From the NCBI GenBank assembly GCA_023301795.1, contig JALZVU010000004.1, forward strand, positions 29,791-93,790: a stretch of 64,000 bases of DNA, given 5' to 3'. The notes beneath the pieces are model-generated. The model was not told the origin of the DNA. It worked only from the letters and a program-made list of their open reading frames with translations, and did not search any database. Below are positions 49,429 through 58,780 of the stretch, in pieces. This stretch comes from Granulosicoccus sp. (lineage in GTDB: Bacteria > Pseudomonadota > Gammaproteobacteria > Granulosicoccales > Granulosicoccaceae). Each line of letters starts with the position of its first letter. Positions within the stretch are counted from its first letter, which is position 1. The position numbers and the translations under genes are program-made.

Positions 49429-50292
49429 ATGATTTCGAATGCCATGAAACAGATACCACCCAGCGTTCGCCTTCTGCTCAAGACGCTAACCATTGTTTTC
49501 TGCCTGTTCATCGCACCTGTGGGTTGCATGGTGGCGGCTCACTACACAACAGACAACGCTGCTGGAACAAGCTTCAATCGTTATGGAAGCACACATCAGG
49601 CGCCTTCCGCTGACAGCACAGAAGCGGTCATTCAAGTGTACGCTGCTCGCGCCGCTCGCTGGCGGGGAGCTTTTGGTGTGCACACCTGGATTGCAACCAA
49701 AAAGGCTGATGAGAACAGCTACACAAGGCTTGAGGTCATCGGCTACCGCGTGTACTGGGGTGGAGATGCGGTACGGATCCGCAGTGGCACGCCCGATGGC
49801 ATGTGGTTTGGCAACCGTCCCACGCTACTGCGCGAAATTCGAGGCGACCATAGCGTTGACTCTATGATCGACACCTTGCATGAGGCAGCCAGATCCTACC
49901 CCTATAACGACCGCTACCACGTGTGGCCCGGCCCTAACAGCAATACATTCACTGCTCATCTTGCGCGTCAGGTGCCAGAGCTTCGACTAGAGCTGCCGTC
50001 CACCGCTATTGGTAAAGACTATTTGCCCAACGGCGGGATCATCAGCAAAACACCCAGCAATCTGGGCATACAAATCTCGGCAGGCGGTTATGCTGGATTG
50101 CTGGTAGGCATCGAAGAGGGGGTTGAGGTGAACTTTCTGGGACTGACGGCAGGCGTTGACCTGATGCCACCGGCAATAAAACTCCCTGGTATTGGACGAC
50201 TGGGTTTTAGCGATGTGAGGCGAATCACGCATATGGCACCACAGCCAGCGCAAGTTAGCTTACAAACGAAACCCGACTTACCTGAATCCTGA
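49429..50292 (+). CDS. DUF3750-like predicted membrane-anchored protein
   Basis: N-terminal TM, VQVYAARAARWRGAFGVHTWIATK-type region, YPYNDRYHVWPGPNSNTFTAHLARQVPEL. Confidence 0.75.
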   Translation: MISNAMKQIPPSVRLLLKTLTIVFCLFIAPVGCMVAAHYTTDNAAGTSFNRYGSTHQAPSADSTEAVIQVYAARAARWRGAFGVHTWIATKKADENSYTRLEVIGYRVYWGGDAVRIRSGTPDGMWFGNRPTLLREIRGDHSVDSMIDTLHEAARSYPYNDRYHVWPGPNSNTFTAHLARQVPELRLELPSTAIGKDYLPNGGIISKTPSNLGIQISAGGYAGLLVGIEEGVEVNFLGLTAGVDLMPPAIKLPGIGRLGFSDVRRITHMAPQPAQVSLQTKPDLPES

Positions 50293-50319
50293 CGTCAATA
50301 ATTGCCGTGGCCAGCCGCG

Positions 50320-50703
50320 TTATGTCCCGTTATTGACTTCACATTCAGCGACAGTTTTCTGCAAATTCAATAGATCAAAATGCACCTTCATCAACTGATC
50401 CCGAACATCGTCAAAGTAGCTCAACAACCATTGTTCAACGATCTTTTGTACCTGTTGTTTTTGTTCGGGGCTCAAGCCTTCCACAGCATCCAGATTCAGT
50501 TCCGGGTTTGATGGCAACGGTGGCCCCGGATAGCGGCCCATCGTCTCACTGGCCATAGCGGCCCAGATTCGAGAGACCTCAGGATCAGGGTGCTGCGAGA
50601 TGACATCACTCACCAGCGTTTGGAGTTGTCGAACGTGAACGTCTGCTGCATTAGGAAGGTGATGGATAGTGCCCACGGTGACCTCATTAGAACAAAATGG
50701 CAA
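50320..50703 (-). CDS. Hypothetical protein
   Basis: 127 aa ORF with plausible amphipathic composition; not antisense to another confident CDS. Confidence 0.55.
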   Translation of the reverse strand: MPFCSNEVTVGTIHHLPNAADVHVRQLQTLVSDVISQHPDPEVSRIWAAMASETMGRYPGPPLPSNPELNLDAVEGLSPEQKQQVQKIVEQWLLSYFDDVRDQLMKVHFDLLNLQKTVAECEVNNGT

Positions 50704-50909
50704 AAAATCGACCCGACATTGTAAATAACGTTAATTGGCATTATCTGACAAGCCGGTATGCGCACTATCAACTATCCTTTGCAATAGCGAAGGAACACGA
50801 TCACAACTACAGCACATGTTTTACCCACGCTATGCTGCTTTGTTCATAATTTGTGCGTCGTATGACAAACAGTATTTGCCACTGATTTTTTAAACTTGTC
50901 CAACACCCT

Positions 50910-52928
50910 ATGGCTATGAACGCATACCGATTACCGAGAGTTATAGTTCCAAGACCTGCTGTGCTTTCAGCAATAATCATGATCACAGTTGCCGCAGTCG
51001 GCTGCAGCTCGTCATCTGACACAACAGATCCCGGCACAATAGCGCAAAACATCGATATCGAGGACGGTTCAGACGAGCTGACTCCCGACCAGGAAGTGCC
51101 TTCCAACGATACCCAGCTGCCAGGTGGCAGCACGGATACTCTGATACCGGCCAACCTTGTCCTGTCGCCACTGCCCTCACCGCCACTGACGCCCGCACCC
51201 GCAGAAGACAGTGAGCCTGTACGAGCAGAACGCAACACCACAACGGCAGAAGCGTACTTTGCGGTACGTGATCCACAGATTATTCCGGCTGACATTCTTG
51301 ACGATCTTACCGACGCAGACTTTGAAGCTGGCCCGCTACCAGCAGTGATAAGCACACCTGCAGATGTCGATCCAGCCACTAACACACCGCCTTTTTTCGT
51401 GGACCTGGACAACGTCGAAGTATTTGCCGGGCAACAGCTTTCAGTGCTGTTCGATCCAGAGGATGCCGACGGCGGCTTGCCTGGTATGTTCCCGGGCAAC
51501 CTACCTATAGGAGCCTCGTTTGATGACAACAGAAACGGCACAAAGTCCTTAACCTGGCGCCCGTTAGAGCCGGATGTGGGTATTCACGAATTTACGGTGA
51601 CAGCGGTTGATCCAGCGGTACCCCTGTATCGCTCGACACACACCATACGCATCAAGGTGTCCCTGCCAAGTGATCTGTCCACTATCGTAAACCTGCCACC
51701 CAGCGTCAACAACATCCGACCGCATACCGTCCAGGTAGACGACCCGGTGGTGGCCTATATCAAGGTGGGTGATCCCAACGGCACCATTCCTACCCTGAAT
51801 ATCCTCAATCCTCCGCCAGGCGCAACACTGACACCGCACCCACACGAAGAGGCGATCACCATCCTTCATTTCGTCCCCGATGCACCGCAAATCATCACAC
51901 TCGATCTGCAAGCTGTCGATTCGGTTGATCCAAGCCTTACCGGCGAACAAAGCGTCACTATTGAAGTACTACCCTCAAGCGACTTTATTCGTCCAGGAGC
52001 ACGTCTGCGTCAACTGGCTTCGGCGCGCGATCTACTCTTTGGGTATGCCGTTTTGCAAAGTTATTACGAGCGCCCTGACGGTGCCATCTATACACAGATT
52101 GCCGGTGAGGAATTTAATATAGTCAGTACCGAAAACTCACTGAAATTCGACTTTCTGAACCCTATGCCTGGCAAGTTTCGATGGGCAGCCACAGATAATC
52201 TTGTTCAGCTAGCCAAGGCACAACGTCAGACGGTACACGGGCACACGCTCGTATGGCATCGTCAGCTGCCACCTTGGGTCAAGCGCTCGGCTCTGGCTGA
52301 CAGAGAGCTAATCATGCGTGAGTTTATTGATCGGGTTCTCGGACGCTATGCCGCTGACGTACCCTTATGGGATGTGGTAAACGAATCACTTGAAGAGGAC
52401 GGCACCTTACGAAACTCAGTTTGGTTCGAGGGCATGGGCGCAAGCTACATCGACATCGCCTTTCGTCAGGCACGCGAGTCAGCACCAGATGCCACCCTGA
52501 TCTACAACGACTACGACATCGCTTTTGCAGGTCCTAAGTCAGATGGCATGCTGGCGCTGATGCAACAGCTTAAAGATGCTGGTACACCGCTTGATGGCGT
52601 AGGTTTTCAACTACACCTGTTTGCAGATTTCGACGATGTCGACGAGGTTATCGCTACCTTCCAACGAATAGCAGACATGGATCTTGATATCTACATCACT
52701 GAGCTAGACATCTCCATTGCCGACGGCCAGACCGAAGCTCAGCAGGCTGATCTGTATGAACAGATACTGTCAGCTTGTTTGGATCAACCCAGGTGCAAAG
52801 CGTTTCAAGCCTGGGGCTATACCGACATGTACTCATGGCGTAGTAACTTCAATCCACTGTTTCTGGATGATCGCTATCAGGTTAAACCGGCTTATTTGTC
52901 TCTACAGAAGCGGCTTGGGGAAAACTAG
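50910..52928 (+). CDS. GH10 endo-1,4-beta-xylanase lipoprotein with N-terminal Ig/cadherin-like domains
   Basis: Lipobox-like VAAVGCSSSSD; two putative Ig-like segments; GH10 HTLVWHRQLPPWV, WDVVNESLEEDG, ITELDISIAD. Confidence 0.93.
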   Translation: MAMNAYRLPRVIVPRPAVLSAIIMITVAAVGCSSSSDTTDPGTIAQNIDIEDGSDELTPDQEVPSNDTQLPGGSTDTLIPANLVLSPLPSPPLTPAPAEDSEPVRAERNTTTAEAYFAVRDPQIIPADILDDLTDADFEAGPLPAVISTPADVDPATNTPPFFVDLDNVEVFAGQQLSVLFDPEDADGGLPGMFPGNLPIGASFDDNRNGTKSLTWRPLEPDVGIHEFTVTAVDPAVPLYRSTHTIRIKVSLPSDLSTIVNLPPSVNNIRPHTVQVDDPVVAYIKVGDPNGTIPTLNILNPPPGATLTPHPHEEAITILHFVPDAPQIITLDLQAVDSVDPSLTGEQSVTIEVLPSSDFIRPGARLRQLASARDLLFGYAVLQSYYERPDGAIYTQIAGEEFNIVSTENSLKFDFLNPMPGKFRWAATDNLVQLAKAQRQTVHGHTLVWHRQLPPWVKRSALADRELIMREFIDRVLGRYAADVPLWDVVNESLEEDGTLRNSVWFEGMGASYIDIAFRQARESAPDATLIYNDYDIAFAGPKSDGMLALMQQLKDAGTPLDGVGFQLHLFADFDDVDEVIATFQRIADMDLDIYITELDISIADGQTEAQQADLYEQILSACLDQPRCKAFQAWGYTDMYSWRSNFNPLFLDDRYQVKPAYLSLQKRLGEN

Positions 52929-52938
52929 GGTTGTAGGT

Positions 52939-52979
52939 CTTACGCCTTGGGAGCCTGTTCGAAGCTCCCGCGGCGTGAG
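52939..52979. terminator. Convergent-gene hairpin
   Basis: CTTACGCC-tt-GGGAGC-loop-GCTCCC-gc-GGCGTGAG between xylanase (+) and dsbB (-); no U-tract. Confidence 0.5.
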
Positions 52980-52983
52980 TGAG

Positions 52984-53508
52984 CTAAGCTGGTGCGTTCC
53001 AGACGCCCTCGCGCCTTAAAAATAGCAATACAAGACCAACAACCAAAAAGCCGGTAAACCAGATTAACGACCACTCGCCCATGCTGAGTGACATAAAACG
53101 CCAGTGGACTTCTGCGCAATTACCATCGCCCTTGAACAACAGGGAAAACGTCTTCAGCCACGGCTCATTTTCAAGCCAATAATGCAAACCCGGACCGCAT
53201 TCGGGCACCAGCTCTGGCGGCAAGTGCTGCAACCACACCTGCCTGCCTGCCGTTGCCATGCCGCCAAGGGCACCGAGTGTGAGTAGTGAGGCCGATATAA
53301 TCTGCACTAAGCGATTGCGTATCGCGAAAAATCCCACCAAAGCAAAGATGCCGATACCAATATAAAACATGCGCTGAGTAATACAGAGCGGACAGGGATC
53401 CAGATACAGCACATTCTCTGCGTAGATCGCATAGCTCATCAAACCGATTACCGAGAACAGACAACCGAGCCACATCAGGCGTCGGGAATATACGGTGGAT
53501 AAACTCAT
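52984..53508 (-). CDS. dsbB: Disulfide bond formation protein B
   Basis: LYLDPCPLCITQRMFYIGIG (CxxC), WLQHLPPELVPECGPG...FKGDGNCAEVHW. Confidence 0.94.
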   Translation of the reverse strand: MSLSTVYSRRLMWLGCLFSVIGLMSYAIYAENVLYLDPCPLCITQRMFYIGIGIFALVGFFAIRNRLVQIISASLLTLGALGGMATAGRQVWLQHLPPELVPECGPGLHYWLENEPWLKTFSLLFKGDGNCAEVHWRFMSLSMGEWSLIWFTGFLVVGLVLLFLRREGVWNAPA

Positions 53509-53594
53509 GGGGGTCTCAGATATAATCGCTAGAGGTTAATGAACAAGAACAAGCTTAGGCTACACTTAAAAACACTCAGCACAGGACACATCGT

Positions 53595-53894
53595 ATGGAG
53601 CAGGTACAGCAATTTCTAGAGCATCCCAATGCGGACCTGATTATGTTCGTGCTCGGTGCCATTCTGGCATTCTTTTGCTTCATACAGATAGTACGCAAGG
53701 GAGCGGCTCTTATGCTGTACCTCGTATTATTTATCGTCGGCATGTTTCCAGTCATGTATGCGTTCAAGGGATCTGACGCTGATTTTCTGGCCAACGCCCG
53801 TGATCGGGTATCAGAGTATGGCGGTCTGGTGCCCGGCATTAAGGATGATGTTCTGGCAGCCTGGTGCACCAAACTTGATGAGGCTGGCCTATGA
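53595..53894 (+). CDS. Small membrane protein of unknown function
   Basis: 99 aa with two hydrophobic segments; no antisense competitor of comparable quality. Confidence 0.5.
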   Translation: MEQVQQFLEHPNADLIMFVLGAILAFFCFIQIVRKGAALMLYLVLFIVGMFPVMYAFKGSDADFLANARDRVSEYGGLVPGIKDDVLAAWCTKLDEAGL

Positions 53895-53930
53895 CCAACT
53901 CTGCAGTTTAAAGACCTCGCACGAGCGATA

Positions 53931-54281
53931 CTAGTGCAATACAAAGTGATCAACAAAGTATCTGCCACCTTTAACCGCAATGGTGGTCATGGCCACTACC
54001 TGGCCTTGAGTACTATCAAAGTGTTGATCCCAGATCAGGGTAAATGACTTTTCCTTTCGGAAAATAGCCACCAGTTCGCGAGCGCCAGGCAAGCCCCATT
54101 CGCTTTCACGCTGATTACAGGCCGTGAGAAATTCCTCCGGCCCGAGCATACTTTTCAATGTCACAGAGAAATGCGCGCTATGGCGCTTGTAATCTCTATG
54201 GGATACCCCTGCCATGATGTCGTCCATCATGGGTTCGGCAACTTTTAGGACGCTCTCGTCATCCAGTTCTAGACAGCTCAT
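53931..54281 (-). CDS. Hypothetical protein
   Basis: 116 aa; SRDYKRHSAHFS/FHVD-like pattern as in small cystatin/NTF2-like proteins (weak). Confidence 0.55.
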   Translation of the reverse strand: MSCLELDDESVLKVAEPMMDDIMAGVSHRDYKRHSAHFSVTLKSMLGPEEFLTACNQRESEWGLPGARELVAIFRKEKSFTLIWDQHFDSTQGQVVAMTTIAVKGGRYFVDHFVLH

Positions 54282-54348
54282 GGTGTAATGTTACACCACT
54301 CTCTACCTATTCAGACAACAGCCAGCGCCCTTATGGACGGGCCGTAAA

Positions 54349-54365
54349 GCTCGCTAAGAGCGAGC
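54349..54365. terminator. Hairpin just downstream of the RMF-like ORF
   Basis: GCTCGCT-AAG-AGCGAGC; minus strand followed by TTTACGG. Confidence 0.45.
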
Positions 54366-54366
54366 G

Positions 54367-54591
54367 TCAAGCTTCTTCGCGATTTTGTTTACCTTGTCGA
54401 TACCCTAGGTACCATTCAGTTTCAAGATCTTCTTCAGCGAAATAGGAATAGTGGCAATTTTTAGGGTTCGTACCCCCAACACCAGCATCCATACCTGCCT
54501 TACGCGCCAGCGTCGGGTCTACGGCGTGCAATGGTTTGGATGCTTCAGAAATGACAGTATTCAAACCAACGAAATCAAACGTGCGCTTCAT
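54367..54591 (-). CDS. Ribosome modulation factor-like small protein
   Basis: ARKAGMDAGVGGTNPKNCHYSYFAEEDLETEWYLGYRQGKQN resembles the RMF pattern (AG..G.....CPY......W..G); GGAG 8 nt before ATG 54591. Confidence 0.6.
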   Translation of the reverse strand: MKRTFDFVGLNTVISEASKPLHAVDPTLARKAGMDAGVGGTNPKNCHYSYFAEEDLETEWYLGYRQGKQNREEA

Positions 54592-54962
54592 TGAGGCAAC
54601 TCCAGACAATTTTTAACTACCCGGGGGGTCCCGGATTTCCAGCGACGTTATCACTACGATGCACTGGTCATCGTCAACCAAGTCTCAGAATCCTGCAATG
54701 GTCTCGTCAGGGCTGCAGAGATGCACGAAAGTCAGAGCATTGACGCATTGTCAGTGAGAACTGTCAGTCGCTTTTCAAGCAAAAGGATACCGCCGGCCTA
54801 TCATCGTCTCTGTGCCCTAGTCGGCATTATAACGTTCTTTTTTCACGCTACGAGCCGCTCAGCCGATCTAGGTGTTAGTCAGAGGGTTAGCTATCAGACA
54901 ATCTAGCGCTCAGATTGCATAACAACATAGACACATCAAAACCCTGTGTAGGCAACGCTCGT

Positions 54963-57020
54963 ATGCAAGATGTACCTTTATCAACAACGCTGCCCGATAC
55001 AGCGACAGATTCGCGCCTGCAGCTTCTGTCGTTGATCCAGGCACCGTTGTATCTGTTTGACGTTGAAGCGTTTGGCATCGTGTGGGCGAATGAATCAGCC
55101 ATTGCTTACTGGGACGCAGCATCCGCAGAAGAACTTTATGCGCGTGATATCTCCACTTCGGCAAGCGCTTCGGTAAAACTGAGAGTGGTGCAATTTAAAC
55201 AGACCTGTTTTGAGAAGCAGCAGGTTGTTCATGAGCACTGGACCGTGTACCCCAAGGGCAGCCCCAGAGGTGCCGACTTCGAGATTTATCCTTTCACTGA
55301 TAATGAGGGTAAGAAGCTGTTGTTGATGCGAATCAAGGATATCAATCCGATCCTTGATGAAGATATGGCGTACCGAACCACCGCACTGACACACACGGCC
55401 ACCATGATCAGTGCCTATTCGCAAGAACTTGAATTGGTATACACCAATACGGCAGCGGGAAAATCCATGCCTGTCGGGTTAAGCAACGGGCGTCAACGGT
55501 TAGTACTGCAGGCAGAACTACACGCTATTGTTAACGCGTTAGCCGTCGACGGCCAGCACGATGCTGAGGCTCAGGTGCATACAGCAAAAGGCATACGGTG
55601 GCACGCGTTACACGTGCAGCGTTGCACCAACCCGACAACGGGCAAACAGATGTATCTGGTGACCGAGACCGACATCACAGAGCAAGTGCATGCCAAGGAG
55701 GAAGCGTACCGCCTTGCTTTCACCGACTCTCTTACCAATCTACCCAACCGTGCTGCCTTATCCAGACAAATGGACGAGCTGGTGAAAACCAATCCTCCAG
55801 CCCACTTTGCCATCCTGTTTCTGGATCTGGACCGGTTTAAAGTCATCAACGATTCACTGGGCCACGCAGTTGGCGATCAGCTACTGATCGATGTTGCGCA
55901 GAGGTTGCGGCAGGCACTGGGCGAGCAAGGCACGGTCTATCGGCTGGGCGGTGATGAGTTTGTCATGTTAACGGCGCTCTCTGTCGAGTACAACGAGCTT
56001 AAAAGAATCGCTGAGCACGTACTGGCGGCCATGGCAGACCCTGTCATGGTGTCAGGGCATAAGCTGCGAGTTCTCCCCAGCATCGGCATCAGCAGCTCCC
56101 CCAGCGATGGCATGGAGGTGAGTTTGATCATGGAAAATGCAGATGCAGCCATGTACATCGCCAAGGCAAACCAGTGCGGTTATTGTTTTTACGACGCGAA
56201 AATGTCGTCTACTATCACCGAGAACGTCAAAGATCGGATGGGCCTGGAAACTGACATGGTCGCAGCGGTCAAAAATGATGAGTTCGAATTGTACTTCCAG
56301 CCAAAGATCTCAGGCAGAACCCTGGCAGTAGACAGTGTCGAGGCCTTAATCCGGTGGAATCATCCGAAGCGCGGCATGGTGCCACCTGACAAATTCATTG
56401 GTATCGCTGAGGAAACTGGCCAAATCATTGACCTAGGCAACTGGGTGTTGCGCGCCGCGATGAAGCAACAAAGGCTCTGGCAAGACCAAGGCTTGAGCGT
56501 ACCCGTTTCAGTCAACATATCAGCCAGACAATTCAGCGCCAACGACTTGCTGGCGAATGTGTCGGATGCGCTAAAGCAGACCGGTTGTGATCCCCAGATG
56601 ATCGAACTGGAAATTACAGAGTCCATGCTCATTGGCGAGCCCGATGGCGTGCACGCAACATTACAGCAGCTTAGCGCTATGGGCATGAGGTTGGCACTGG
56701 ATGACTTTGGTACAGGCTATTCAAATTTGGCCTATCTGCAAAAATATCCATTGGACTGCATCAAGATCGACAAGATTTTTCTGGCCGATCGCAGCCGTTC
56801 GATGCTCATGGGAACGATACTTAGTATGGGAAAGGTACTGGGTTTGCAGGTGGTGGCTGAAGGAGTAGAAACCGCAACACAGGCAGACTGGCTTATTGCC
56901 CACGGCTGCGATTTGTTACAAGGATTTTATTTCAGCAAACCCAAACCTGTGGCAGAAGTCACCCAGTACCTCATCGACAACGGTATTCCGCTAAAAGACG
57001 ATGGTCGTCGTGTCGCGTGA
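54963..57020 (+). CDS. PAS-GGDEF-EAL diguanylate cyclase/phosphodiesterase
   Basis: RLGGDEFVML intact; VEALIRWNHPKRG (EAL) intact; DDFGTGYSNLAYLQKYPLDCIKID. Confidence 0.95.
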   Translation: MQDVPLSTTLPDTATDSRLQLLSLIQAPLYLFDVEAFGIVWANESAIAYWDAASAEELYARDISTSASASVKLRVVQFKQTCFEKQQVVHEHWTVYPKGSPRGADFEIYPFTDNEGKKLLLMRIKDINPILDEDMAYRTTALTHTATMISAYSQELELVYTNTAAGKSMPVGLSNGRQRLVLQAELHAIVNALAVDGQHDAEAQVHTAKGIRWHALHVQRCTNPTTGKQMYLVTETDITEQVHAKEEAYRLAFTDSLTNLPNRAALSRQMDELVKTNPPAHFAILFLDLDRFKVINDSLGHAVGDQLLIDVAQRLRQALGEQGTVYRLGGDEFVMLTALSVEYNELKRIAEHVLAAMADPVMVSGHKLRVLPSIGISSSPSDGMEVSLIMENADAAMYIAKANQCGYCFYDAKMSSTITENVKDRMGLETDMVAAVKNDEFELYFQPKISGRTLAVDSVEALIRWNHPKRGMVPPDKFIGIAEETGQIIDLGNWVLRAAMKQQRLWQDQGLSVPVSVNISARQFSANDLLANVSDALKQTGCDPQMIELEITESMLIGEPDGVHATLQQLSAMGMRLALDDFGTGYSNLAYLQKYPLDCIKIDKIFLADRSRSMLMGTILSMGKVLGLQVVAEGVETATQADWLIAHGCDLLQGFYFSKPKPVAEVTQYLIDNGIPLKDDGRRVA

Positions 57021-57033
57021 AGCCTAGGCTACG

Positions 57034-58743
57034 CTAGCTCCACCACTTTTGTGCAGCCTGATTGATCTCACTGGTATGAAAACGGGCTGCCTTGTTACTG
57101 GGCGGTAGCTGCTCGTTGTAGAAGAACTCAGGCAGTTCGTCGTCAACTTCAGTAAAGCCAGCAGCCTTATTAAATAGATTTTCGAAACGCAACGTCTCTT
57201 TGCCAAGCGCCGCAAAGAAGCTCGTTGGCAGCTCCACACCATGCGCATCGTTGATGGCCTGAACGATAAATTCTAATTGTTCGTTAGTGACAGAACGGCC
57301 AAACACGCAAAGCCCCAGTGAATCTGCGGCAGCACACAAAGCCTGAATATCCAAGCTCACAGCCACTAGCTCATCGACACTCTTGCCTGTACTGTCATAG
57401 GATGGCAGATTACCCGCCGTATGATCCGCACCTTGAGCGGTAAGCATCATGGTTAGCCCTGTAACCTCGATAACACGTGGATCATAAGCACTGATGGCCT
57501 GACGCTTGATCACTGGAATGCGGGTCACACCCAACGCCTTACCCACCTGGGCAGTGCCTTTCGCGTACAGGCGCCCTGCCTCGTTACCGGCGCGAATATC
57601 ATCCAGCACACCGTGCATGAAGTCCACATCACCAAAATCGCCTTTGCCCGCATCCATCAGCACGCCTATGGTGCCGCCTAGTTCAATGGTATCGATGCCT
57701 AAATCGTTAGCCTGGTAATTCAGCTTAGCCAGATCGTCCGGGTCCTCAAGACCGCAGTTAGTACCAAGCAGGCCAATGGTTTCGTACTCAATGGGAGAAA
57801 CCACTTCGTTGCCATCAGCATCTGCGTACACGTTACTGCACTGGATAATGCAGCCGGGCATGCATGCGTGGGTCTGCTCACCGCCACGCGCAAGGTTTTG
57901 CTCACGCAGAAAATCCCCACCCAACTTGAACTTGCCGGTTTCAGTATCGATAGCCTGCCCGCCGGTGAAGTTTCTGACAGGGATACCACCCACATGATTC
58001 GTGTAGTCAGCCACCATGGCCGTACCGGTTTTCTGAAATGCCTGAATGGCAGGTTCGGCGTCGAGCATCTTGCGATATTCTTTTACAGCGCTCATCACCT
58101 TCTTACGCTCATGCAATGGCGGCATACGATCCAGATCTACAATAATGGCCTTGACTTTTTTGGATCCCATCACCGCACCCACACCACCGCGTGCAGCCAG
58201 CCGTGACGGTCTTAAATCCACATCACTAAAGGCTATCCCTGAGAGCAGACCCTGATACTCACCCACTGGACCACACAGCGCCAGACTAACCTTCTTGCCA
58301 AAGCGCTCGTGCAGTTTGGCTGCGGTTTCAAAATTACCCATGCCCATGTAATCAGCAGCATCGAGAAATTCGATATCGCCAGCCTTGGTGAAATGAATCA
58401 TCGTCCAGCTATCGCTGGCACCTTCGAGATTCAATCCGGCAATTTTTAATTGCCCAAGCGCGAACGCAAACGTCCCACCGCCATTGGCTTCTTTGATGCC
58501 TTGCGTAAGTGGGCTTTTGCAACCTACGCTTACGCGGTTGGCGTTGGAAAAATTAGTACCGGCAAAGGGCCCAGCTGAAAAAATAAGGAGATTCTCTGGA
58601 GATAGAGGATCTACACCGCCCAGGTTGCGCTCACTGAGAGTCTTGGCAATAAGATATCGCCCGGCACGAACGATATCCTCGCCTTCTAATTCTTCAGTGC
58701 GAATTTGCCGAGTGGATAAATCAATGTGATGGTAATGACGCAT
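57034..58743 (-). CDS. Aldehyde:ferredoxin oxidoreductase (AOR) family protein
   Basis: AOR N-domain (LLIFSAGPFAGTNFSNANRVSVGCKSPLTQGI, LAARGGVGAVMGSKKVKAI); cluster Cys HACMPGCIIQC and LGLCVFG. Confidence 0.93.
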   Translation of the reverse strand: MRHYHHIDLSTRQIRTEELEGEDIVRAGRYLIAKTLSERNLGGVDPLSPENLLIFSAGPFAGTNFSNANRVSVGCKSPLTQGIKEANGGGTFAFALGQLKIAGLNLEGASDSWTMIHFTKAGDIEFLDAADYMGMGNFETAAKLHERFGKKVSLALCGPVGEYQGLLSGIAFSDVDLRPSRLAARGGVGAVMGSKKVKAIIVDLDRMPPLHERKKVMSAVKEYRKMLDAEPAIQAFQKTGTAMVADYTNHVGGIPVRNFTGGQAIDTETGKFKLGGDFLREQNLARGGEQTHACMPGCIIQCSNVYADADGNEVVSPIEYETIGLLGTNCGLEDPDDLAKLNYQANDLGIDTIELGGTIGVLMDAGKGDFGDVDFMHGVLDDIRAGNEAGRLYAKGTAQVGKALGVTRIPVIKRQAISAYDPRVIEVTGLTMMLTAQGADHTAGNLPSYDSTGKSVDELVAVSLDIQALCAAADSLGLCVFGRSVTNEQLEFIVQAINDAHGVELPTSFFAALGKETLRFENLFNKAAGFTEVDDELPEFFYNEQLPPSNKAARFHTSEINQAAQKWWS

Positions 58744-58780
58744 GGTGGACTGACTAAAGCCGTTAATCGAATGCCCATTA

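Noticed and set aside
50807-51541. 244-aa minus-strand ORF opposite the xylanase N-terminus
   Set aside because: Ser/Gly-rich shadow of the plus-strand linker region; the plus-strand ORF has a lipobox and GH10 domain.
57868-58206. 112-aa plus-strand ORF opposite the AOR gene
   Set aside because: Shadow ORF; the AOR frame is well supported.
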